Made by a program: the position numbers and the translations under genes. Below are positions 1-4,674 of a stretch of 5,176 bases of DNA, piece after piece; the stretch's first letter is position 1; each line of letters begins with the position of its first letter. The DNA is taken from positions 1-5,176 of the forward strand of contig DASXTS010000407.1 of NCBI GenBank assembly GCA_036505275.1, in the 5' to 3' direction. A model generated the notes under the pieces. That model saw only the letters and a list, made by a program, of their open reading frames with translations. It had not been told where the DNA came from and ran no database searches. The DNA is from DASXTS01 sp036505275. GTDB lineage: Bacteria > Actinomycetota > Actinomycetes > Mycobacteriales > Pseudonocardiaceae.

Positions 1-1023
1 TCGTTCAGCTCGGGGCCGCCGGTCGAGGAGATCTCCTTCCTGTTGCGGAACACCCCGACCGGCGCGCTGCCGACGTACCTGCGGGAGCGGGCGAAGGAGG
101 GCGACCAGATCGAGTTCCACGGCCCGCTCGGCAGCTTCTACCTGCGCCCGATCCAGCGGCCGCTGCTGTTGCTCGCCGGCGGCACCGGCCTGGCACCGTT
201 CCTGTCGATGCTCGAGAAGATCAGCCACGGCGGCGGCACCGAGCAGGCCGTACACCTCATCTTCGGCGTGACCAATGACGCGGACCTGGTCAAGGTCGAC
301 GAACTCGAGGCGTACGCCAAGGCGCTGCCGACATTCACATTCACCTGCACCGTGGCCGACGAGAGCAGCAGCTATCCGAACAAGGGGTATGTGACCCGCT
401 ACATCGAGCCAATGCACCTCAACGGCGGCGACGTCGACGTGTACCTGTGCGGCCCGCCACCAATGGTGGACGCGGTCCGCAGCTTCCTCACCGCGCAGAG
501 CGCCGCACCGGCCAACTTCTACTACGAGAAGTTCAGCGGCAGCGGGCTGGTCGTGGAAACCGGCGCCGAGAAGTTGAAGCCGGTCGAGTCGGACGAGGCG
601 TTCGACGCCAGGATGGCGCTCGAGCTCGGTGCGGTACAGCTGACGATGGGGCGGCTGACCGACGAGCAGCTCGCGGACTTCCGCCGGCTCGCGGACGCGA
701 CGGCGGCGGGGGTGGCCGATGGCCACTTCACCGATGTCGGCGGCTACCGGGAGACCAACGCCGCGTTCCACAACTTCCTGGTCGAGCGCACCGGCAATGC
801 AACCCTCATCGACGCGTACAAGCAGCTCAGCGTGCTGGAGTACATGGCGCTGGCGCTCACCCCGGACGTCGACGTGGTCGGCGATATCGTGCAGGACCAC
901 CGCGATCTCGTCGCCGCGTTCGAACGGGGGGATCTGGCCGCCGCCCGTGACATCGTGGTCAGCCATTCCGAGCACGCCAAGGCCACCATGCGCGCCGGCA
1001 TAGCGAAGGGCGGCGGGTCATGA
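1..1023 (+). CDS. benC: Benzoate 1,2-dioxygenase reductase BenC (5'-truncated) fused to a C-terminal FCD domain
   Basis: This reductase passes electrons from NADH through FAD and an N-terminal [2Fe-2S] ferredoxin domain to the BenAB oxygenase in the cytoplasm. The frame is open from base 1, so the true start and the ferredoxin domain lie upstream. Numbering residues from base 1: SFSSGP (1-6) is the tail of the FAD-binding RxYSxSS motif. GDQIEFHGPLGSFYLR (34-49) follows, then the nucleotide-binding AGGTGLAPFLSML (59-71) and the C-terminal YLCGPPPMVDAV (148-159). FYYEKF (173-178) is where ordinary BenC proteins stop. The frame instead continues through a short linker into about 140 residues resembling the FCD domain of GntR regulators. 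Full length would be about 500 residues, against roughly 340 for the family. benD follows 28 bases later and supports benzoate over other ring-hydroxylating systems. A toluate-type substrate cannot be excluded. Confidence 0.9.
   Translation, partial: SFSSGPPVEEISFLLRNTPTGALPTYLRERAKEGDQIEFHGPLGSFYLRPIQRPLLLLAGGTGLAPFLSMLEKISHGGGTEQAVHLIFGVTNDADLVKVDELEAYAKALPTFTFTCTVADESSSYPNKGYVTRYIEPMHLNGGDVDVYLCGPPPMVDAVRSFLTAQSAAPANFYYEKFSGSGLVVETGAEKLKPVESDEAFDARMALELGAVQLTMGRLTDEQLADFRRLADATAAGVADGHFTDVGGYRETNAAFHNFLVERTGNATLIDAYKQLSVLEYMALALTPDVDVVGDIVQDHRDLVAAFERGDLAAARDIVVSHSEHAKATMRAGIAKGGGS
595..1020 (+). other. FCD (FadR C-terminal-like) ligand-binding domain inside the BenC reading frame
   Basis: Residues about 199-340 of the benC frame look like the all-helical effector domain of FadR-type GntR regulators. 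They run from FDARMALELGAVQLTMGRLT through EQLADFRRL, then NAAFHNFLVERTGNATLI, then DHRDLVAAFERGDLAAARDI and finally SHSEHAKATM. In this family a D/N-x-x-F-H motif and two later histidines often bind a metal that helps hold a carboxylate ligand. The matching residues here are N253, H256, H300 and H322 or H325. There is no winged-helix DNA-binding domain before it, because the reductase occupies that place. No convincing internal start was seen: the ATG at 613 has only a weak purine stretch upstream. A sensing role is inference. Confidence 0.8.
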
Positions 1024-1055
1024 AGCCGGCCGGCCGACGGGGGGTGCTGCCATGA
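1020..1055 (+). CDS. Possible 11-codon coupling ORF between benC and benD
   Basis: The benC stop overlaps an ATG (ATGA at 1020-1023). That ATG opens an 11-codon frame, MKPAGRRGVLP, whose TGA overlaps the benD ATG (ATGA at 1052-1055). Ribosomes finishing benC could reinitiate here and then on benD, giving translational coupling. The peptide has no recognisable function, and such short frames arise easily by chance in GC-rich DNA. benD also has its own purine-rich site, so this ORF may mean nothing. Confidence 0.2.
   Translation: MKPAGRRGVLP
1041..1046 (+). promoter_or_regulatory. Ribosome binding site of benD
   Basis: The run GGGGTG, extended by two further G upstream from 1039, partly matches the Shine-Dalgarno consensus AGGAGGTG. 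It lies 5 bases before the ATG at 1052 and supports that start. Confidence 0.5.
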
Positions 1056-1837
1056 TCCATCCTGGTCGGTTCGACGACAAGGTCGCCGTCGTGACCGGCG
1101 CGGCACAGGGCATCGGGCTGACCGTCGCGACCGGCCTGTCGAAGGAAGGTGCCAAGGTCGCACTGGTCGACCGGTCGGAACTGGTGCACGAGATGGCTGA
1201 GAAGCTGGCCGCCGGTGGCGGCGGCACGCTGGCGCTGACCGGCAACCTCGAGCAGTACGCCGACTGCGCGACCGTGATGTCGCAGGCGCAGCGGGAGTTC
1301 GGCCGGATCGACATCTTGATCAACAACGTGGGCGGCACGATCTGGGCCAAGCCCCTGGTGAACTACGGGGTGGAACAGATCGAAGCGGAGATCAGGCGCT
1401 CGCTGTTCCCAACGTTGTGGTGCTGCCGGGCGGTGCTGCCGTTCATGATCGAGCGACAGAACGGAACGATCGTCAATGTGTCCTCGGTGGCCACCCGCGG
1501 CGTCAACCGGGTGCCTTACGCCGCGGCCAAGGGCGGCGTCAACGCCATCACGGCGAGCCTGGCCTGGGAATACGCCGCCCACGGCATTCGCGTTGTCGGC
1601 ACCGCACCCGGCGGCACCGAGGCGCCCGAACGGAGGGTGGTCCGCGGCCCTGGGGCGAAGACCATCCAGGAAAAGGCCTGGTATCAGCAGATCGTCGACC
1701 AGACCATCGAATCTTCGTTGTTGAAGCGGTACGGCACATTGGAGGAACAGGCCGCGGTAATCCTGTTCCTCGCTTCCGACGAGGCGTCGTACGTCACTGG
1801 AGTAACCGTGCCGGTGGCCGGTGGGGACCTGGGGTGA
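1052..1837 (+). CDS. benD: 1,6-dihydroxycyclohexa-2,4-diene-1-carboxylate dehydrogenase BenD
   Basis: This short-chain dehydrogenase oxidises and decarboxylates the cis-diol made by benzoate dioxygenase, giving catechol, CO2 and NADH. The 261-residue length is typical of the family. The cofactor motif TGAAQGIG is at 15-22. Asp40 at the end of the second strand indicates NAD+ rather than NADP+. NNVGG (91-95) is the structural NNAG motif. The catalytic set is Ser144 or Ser145, Tyr156 and Lys160 (YAAAK). BenD-like signatures follow: NVSSVATRGVNRVPYAAAKG, APGGTEAPERR (185-195) and the end VTGVTVPVAGGDLG. The ATG at 1052 is preceded by GGGGTG. Its place directly after the benC reductase makes the benzoate assignment strong. 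XylL-type toluate diol dehydrogenases belong to the same family and are the main alternative. Confidence 0.93.
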   Translation: MIHPGRFDDKVAVVTGAAQGIGLTVATGLSKEGAKVALVDRSELVHEMAEKLAAGGGGTLALTGNLEQYADCATVMSQAQREFGRIDILINNVGGTIWAKPLVNYGVEQIEAEIRRSLFPTLWCCRAVLPFMIERQNGTIVNVSSVATRGVNRVPYAAAKGGVNAITASLAWEYAAHGIRVVGTAPGGTEAPERRVVRGPGAKTIQEKAWYQQIVDQTIESSLLKRYGTLEEQAAVILFLASDEASYVTGVTVPVAGGDLG

Positions 1838-1843
1838 GGGCTG

Positions 1844-2266
1844 GTGACCAATTACATCATGGCGCCGTCGGTGACGCTGGAGGCCGCTCAGCGAGCCATC
1901 GCCGCGGCGATCGAGGAAGCGGAAAAGCTGGCCGTCGACGTGTGTATTGCGGCGACCGATAATGCCGGGCACCTGCTGGCCTTCGCTCGGATGGATCGGG
2001 CGCCCGTCCTGTGCAGCCAGATCGCACAGGACAAGGCGTACTCGGTGGCGGCCTTCGGCGGCCTGCCGACGAGCGAATGGTGGCGGCTGCTCGAGTCGGA
2101 ACCCGCGTTGCTACACGGCATCACGAAGACCGAACGGCTGATAGTGTTCGGCGGCGGCGTTCCGCTGGTGGCCGACGGCCGGACGGTTGGGGGCATCGGC
2201 GTGTCCGGCGGATCGTCTGAGCAGGACGTACAGATAGCCGAGGCCGGCGCGGCGGCGGTTACCTGA
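1844..2266 (+). CDS. GlcG/HbpS family protein (DUF336, heme-binding-like)
   Basis: This 140-residue protein belongs to the family that includes GlcG, the extracellular heme-binding HbpS of Streptomyces and the PduO C-terminal domain. Family features in order: DNAGHLLAFARMDRAP (39-54), SQIAQDKAYSVAAF (58-71), a GGGVPL turn (103-108), DGRTVGGIGVSGGSSEQD (111-128) and a final Ala-rich helix. No signal peptide is visible, so it is probably cytoplasmic, unlike secreted HbpS. The GTG at 1844 is preferred because a purine-rich stretch around 1831-1840 lies before it. An in-frame ATG at 1859 lacks such a site. It starts 6 bases after benD, so the two are co-transcribed. What it does in aromatic catabolism is unknown. 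Heme or cobalamin binding would be a guess from relatives. Confidence 0.85.
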   Translation: MTNYIMAPSVTLEAAQRAIAAAIEEAEKLAVDVCIAATDNAGHLLAFARMDRAPVLCSQIAQDKAYSVAAFGGLPTSEWWRLLESEPALLHGITKTERLIVFGGGVPLVADGRTVGGIGVSGGSSEQDVQIAEAGAAAVT

Positions 2267-2293
2267 GCAATCGAGCCCAATGCGAGCAGCAAT

Positions 2294-2298
2294 GGAGG
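2294..2298 (+). promoter_or_regulatory. Ribosome binding site deciding the cupin start
   Basis: GGAGG lies 5 bases before the ATG at 2304. It fixes that codon as the start, since the in-frame ATGs at 2280 and 2292 have no site and would place this sequence inside the gene. Confidence 0.75.
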
Positions 2299-2303
2299 AA
2301 AGT

Positions 2304-2636
2304 ATGACCACCGGCTTGCAATCCTTCGACCTGGACGAACTGGACAAGCTGGCCGAGAAGGCGCAGCCGTACCACGAGTTCCTGCGGCGCCGCGGCATGT
2401 CGCTCGGCATCTACGTGCTGCCGGTCGGGGGGACCGACCAGCAGCACCCACACGCATCGGACGAGGTCTACGTGGTGCTGCGCGGCCGGGGCCGGCTGCA
2501 GGTGCGAGACGAGGATCACGAGGTGCGCCAGGGCAGTGTGGTGTCCGTGGACCACGGCGAGCCACACAAGTTCGTCGACGTTGCTGAGGACCTGCACGTC
2601 CTGGTCATCTTCGCGCCACCGGACGACCCGGACTAG
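2304..2636 (+). CDS. Small single-domain cupin protein
   Basis: This 110-residue protein forms one conserved beta-barrel cupin domain. Motif 1 reads GTDQQHPHASDEVYVVLRG (43-61), giving metal ligands His48, His50 and Glu54. Motif 2 reads GSVVSVDHGEPHKFVD (77-92), giving the fourth ligand His88. The usual proline of motif 2 is replaced by aspartate (Asp83), but all four metal ligands are kept, so a mononuclear metal centre is likely. The N-terminal 30 residues are charged and helical-looking (LDELDKLAEKA). No signal peptide is seen. It lies 37 bases after the HbpS-like gene and ahead of the benzoate transporter. The reaction is unknown: it could be a small dioxygenase, an isomerase or a ligand-binding protein. 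Confidence 0.85.
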   Translation: MTTGLQSFDLDELDKLAEKAQPYHEFLRRRGMSLGIYVLPVGGTDQQHPHASDEVYVVLRGRGRLQVRDEDHEVRQGSVVSVDHGEPHKFVDVAEDLHVLVIFAPPDDPD

Positions 2637-2658
2637 GCACCCCGGCCAGCACACCCGA

Positions 2659-2693
2659 ACAGCAAAGGAGACTGGCGATGACCGTGGTCACGG
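2659..2693 (+). repeat. 35-bp direct repeat, copy 1 (RBS and start codon)
   Basis: This copy contains AAAGGAG (2664-2670), 7 bases, an ATG (2678) and the first codons MTVVT. It matches 2733-2767 at 34 of 35 positions. The single difference is G at 2684 against A at 2758, which gives GTG in place of ATG at the third codon. The two copies are 74 bases apart. Flanking bases on both sides diverge at once. Confidence 0.95.
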
Positions 2694-2755
2694 GTAATGC
2701 GACGTCGCCGACCCGCGAAGCGCTGGAAACTGACAGCAAAGGAGACTGGCGATGA
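2678..2755 (+). CDS. 25-codon leader ORF or transporter-gene remnant overlapping the benK start
   Basis: The ATG at 2678 has an AAAGGAG site 7 bases upstream, the same arrangement as benK. It opens a 25-codon frame beginning MTVVTGNATSPTREALE and ending KGDWR. Its TGA (2753-2755) overlaps the benK ATG (2752-2754) as ATGA. The first residues resemble the BenK N-terminus: MTVVT against MTMVT, and PTREA against PQRDA. The last codons read through the second copy of the ribosome binding site. If translated, it would couple to benK. Two explanations fit: a true leader peptide, or the 5' stump of a second transporter gene whose body was deleted. The sequence alone cannot decide, but the duplicated initiation signal is plain. 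Confidence 0.5.
   Translation: MTVVTGNATSPTREALETDSKGDWR
2738..2744 (+). promoter_or_regulatory. Ribosome binding site of benK
   Basis: AAAGGAG sits 7 bases before the ATG at 2752, an ideal distance, and selects it over the ATG at 2758. It lies inside the reading frame of the upstream 25-codon ORF, so ribosomes translating that ORF would pass over or expose this site. Confidence 0.8.
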
Positions 2756-4152
2756 CCATGGTCACGGAAACGCGGCCCGACCCGCAGCGGGATGCCCGGC
2801 GCCGCCGCACCGTGGTGTGGATCGTCGGGCTCGGGACTGCCGGCCTGATCTTTGACGGCTATGACCTCGTGGTGTACGGCACGGTGGTCTCGGTCTTCCT
2901 GCGCAATCCCGGCGAGATCGGCAAGGTGACCCCGGCCTCGGCCGGGGCGCTGGGCAGCTACGCGCTGATCGGCGTGCTGGTCGGCGCCCTGCTGGCCGGC
3001 AGCGTCGGGGACATCATCGGCCGGCGCAAGGTCATGCTGACCGCATACGCCTGGTTCTCGTTCGCGATGGGTATCACGGCGCTGACCAGCAGCACGACGG
3101 CGTTCGGGCTGATGCGGTTCGTCACCGGCCTCGGCGTCGGCGCGCTCGTGGCCACCACCGGAGCCATGGTCTCGGAGTTCGCCCCGCCGGGAAAGAAGAA
3201 CCTGTGCAACGCGATCACGTATTCGGGTGTGCCCATGGGCAGCCTGCTGGCCGCCCTGACCGCCATCCTCCTGTTGGGCACCATCGGCTGGCGTGGCATG
3301 TTCTGGATCGGGGCGCTGCCGCTGGTCACGCTGCTGCCGCTGGCGTTCTTCAAGATGCCGGAGTCGCCAGCCTGGCTGGCTTCCCGGGGGCGCACCGAGG
3401 AGGCCCGCGCGATCTCCGAGCGGACCGGCGTGCCGATGTCGGCACCTGCCGTCAGTGAGGCGGCACCGGCTACCGGCGACGGTGCGGTGCGGCCCGCGGC
3501 CGGGCGCGCCGGGTTCGCCGGGCTGTTCAGCGGCGGGAACGCGCTGCCTGCGATCCTGCTGGGCTTCATGAGCGTGACCGGGCTGCTGCTGGTCTACTCG
3601 CTCAACACCTGGCTGCCCGAGTTGATGAGACGTGCCGGGTTCAACGCGAAGGGTTCGCTGGCCTTCCTGCTGGTGCTCAACGGGGGAGCGGTGGTCGGCG
3701 CGCTGATCGGCTCCCGGGTGGCCGACCGGTTCGGGCCCAAGCCGGTGGTTGCCAGCTGCTTCGTGATCGGCGCCATCTCGCTATGGCTGCTCACCCTGAG
3801 CGTCCCGCTGGCCATCTTGCTGGCGTTCGTTGCGGTTGTCGGGCTGGGCACCAGCGGCACCCAAACCCTGCTGTTCGGCTTCGTGGCGAACTACTTCCGG
3901 ACGAACGTGCGGGGCGCCGCGGTGTCCTGGTGCGCCGGCTTCGGCCGGCTGGGCGGCGTCGGCGGCCCGTTGCTCGGCGGCATCCTGATCGGCGCCGGAC
4001 TGGCCCTCAACTCGATCTTCTACATCCTGGCCGGCCTGGCCTTCCTCGGTATGCTGCTGACGCTGCTCGTGCCGGTCGCCAGGCGACCGCACGAGATCCA
4101 CGCCGTGCGGGTGGAACCGACCTCGGCGCAGCCCGCGCCGGCTGCGACATGA
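2752..4152 (+). CDS. benK: Aromatic acid:H+ symporter (MFS, BenK/PcaK type)
   Basis: This 466-residue inner-membrane transporter is a major facilitator of the aromatic acid:H+ symporter family and probably imports benzoate. Twelve hydrophobic segments can be traced in two halves (about 23-201 and 263-441), separated by a cytoplasmic loop rich in Ala and Pro (about 202-262). DGYD (35-38) in the first segment is the conserved acidic pair of PcaK and BenK, thought to act in proton coupling. The MFS loop motif GSVGDIIGRRK (83-93) follows segment 2, and its counterpart GSRVADRFGPK (320-330) lies in the second half. FKMPESPAWLASRGR (200-214) after segment 6 is typical of the family. The start at 2752 has AAAGGAG 7 bases upstream. 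The substrate comes from the neighbouring benC and benD; protocatechuate or a substituted benzoate is possible. Confidence 0.9.
   Translation: MTMVTETRPDPQRDARRRRTVVWIVGLGTAGLIFDGYDLVVYGTVVSVFLRNPGEIGKVTPASAGALGSYALIGVLVGALLAGSVGDIIGRRKVMLTAYAWFSFAMGITALTSSTTAFGLMRFVTGLGVGALVATTGAMVSEFAPPGKKNLCNAITYSGVPMGSLLAALTAILLLGTIGWRGMFWIGALPLVTLLPLAFFKMPESPAWLASRGRTEEARAISERTGVPMSAPAVSEAAPATGDGAVRPAAGRAGFAGLFSGGNALPAILLGFMSVTGLLLVYSLNTWLPELMRRAGFNAKGSLAFLLVLNGGAVVGALIGSRVADRFGPKPVVASCFVIGAISLWLLTLSVPLAILLAFVAVVGLGTSGTQTLLFGFVANYFRTNVRGAAVSWCAGFGRLGGVGGPLLGGILIGAGLALNSIFYILAGLAFLGMLLTLLVPVARRPHEIHAVRVEPTSAQPAPAAT
2753..2764. other. 12-bp perfect palindrome at the benK start
   Basis: TGACCATGGTCA is a perfect inverted repeat centred six bases into benK. 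The matching segment in repeat copy 1 (2679-2690, TGACCGTGGTCA) breaks the symmetry at the centre. It could be an operator or a small mRNA stem with a four-base loop, but it may simply reflect the codons MTMVT. Confidence 0.25.
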
Positions 4153-4178
4153 AGCTGACCTGAGATCGGCTACCTGAG

Positions 4179-4186
4179 AGGAGGTG
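4179..4186 (+). promoter_or_regulatory. Very strong ribosome binding site of the stress protein gene
   Basis: AGGAGGTG is an 8-base match to the full anti-Shine-Dalgarno complement, 9 bases before the ATG at 4196. A second GGAGG (4186-4190) lies 5 bases before the same ATG. The doubled site suggests high translation and favours this ATG over the in-frame GTG at 4184, which lies within the site itself. Confidence 0.8.
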
Positions 4187-4195
4187 GAGGCAACC

Positions 4196-4663
4196 ATGTA
4201 CAACCGAATCCTGGTGGCCGTGGACACGACGCCGGACGAGAACAACCCCGCCCTGCAGCGGACCGAGCAGTTCGCCAAGATGGCCGGCTCGACGGTGTAC
4301 CTGCTGCACATGGCGCGCGGGCACGTCGTTTCGATGGATCTCCTTGGCGGTTCCCCGCGGGCGGTGGTGTCCGCCGAGGACGACGCCGAGAACCCGGACC
4401 TGCGGGTGGTGCAGAGCGCGGTGGACCACCTGGCGGCCGCCGGGATCGAGGCCCACGGCGAGATGGTCAGCGCCACCGAGCACGACATGGCCGAGATCAT
4501 CCTGCAGCGCGCCAAGGAGCTGGACGTGGACCTCATCGTGCTCGGCCACGAGCACCATCGGGGGCCGGGACGGGGGTTCCGGTCCAGCGTCGCCGAGCAC
4601 GTGATCCACCAGCATCCGCCGTACTCGATTCTGCTGGCCCGGCCACCGCTGCGGGCCACCTGA
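4196..4663 (+). CDS. Universal stress protein (UspA family)
   Basis: This 155-residue protein is a single Usp domain with the alpha/beta nucleotide-binding fold. The first strand MYNRILVAVD (1-10) ends in the conserved Asp10. The fourth strand and its loop, VDLIVLGHEHHRGPGRGF (111-128), lead into SSVAEHVIHQHPPYSILLAR (130-149), the usual SVAE helix and last strand. The ATP-binding pattern G-x2-G-x9-G-S is altered: the second glycine position holds His120, and the glycine before the conserved Ser131 is Ser130. Nucleotide binding is therefore uncertain. Histidines cluster near the C-terminus (118, 120, 121, 135, 138, 140). It starts 43 bases after benK behind a very strong ribosome binding site. 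Usp proteins near transporters are common, and a role in sensing energy state or stress from aromatic acids is only inference. Confidence 0.88.
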   Translation: MYNRILVAVDTTPDENNPALQRTEQFAKMAGSTVYLLHMARGHVVSMDLLGGSPRAVVSAEDDAENPDLRVVQSAVDHLAAAGIEAHGEMVSATEHDMAEIILQRAKELDVDLIVLGHEHHRGPGRGFRSSVAEHVIHQHPPYSILLARPPLRAT

Positions 4664-4674
4664 CGAGCGCCACC

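Larger units (their letters stand above)
2733..2767 (+). repeat. 35-bp direct repeat, copy 2 (benK RBS and start codon)
   Basis: This is the second copy of the repeat at 2659-2693 and contains the working initiation region of benK. AAAGGAG is at 2738-2744, followed by a 7-base spacer, the ATG at 2752 and codons MTMVT. Confidence 0.95.

Noticed and set aside
447..950. 167-codon + strand frame overlapping benC
   Set aside because: It is an Arg-rich shadow of the benC frame without any domain.
43..1023. benC starting inside the window at TTG 43
   Set aside because: The frame is open back to base 1 and residues before position 43 match the conserved FAD-binding region, so the gene starts upstream of the window.
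613..1023. A separate FCD gene starting at ATG 613
   Set aside because: There is no good ribosome binding site, no stop separates it from the reductase, and the frame and codon use are continuous. Fusion is the simpler reading.
959..1972. 337-codon open frame on the - strand opposite benD
   Set aside because: It is antisense to a clear short-chain dehydrogenase and has no recognisable domain.
2280..2303. Longer cupin N-terminus from ATG 2280
   Set aside because: No ribosome binding site precedes it, while a GGAGG inside this stretch is ideally placed for ATG 2304.
2637..2751. Promoter or terminator between the cupin gene and benK
   Set aside because: No convincing -35/-10 pair and no stem followed by a T-run were seen. 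Only the repeat and the short ORF can be supported.
4149..4163. Four-codon frame MKLT overlapping the benK stop
   Set aside because: It is too short to support a function and does not reach the next start codon, so it is probably chance.
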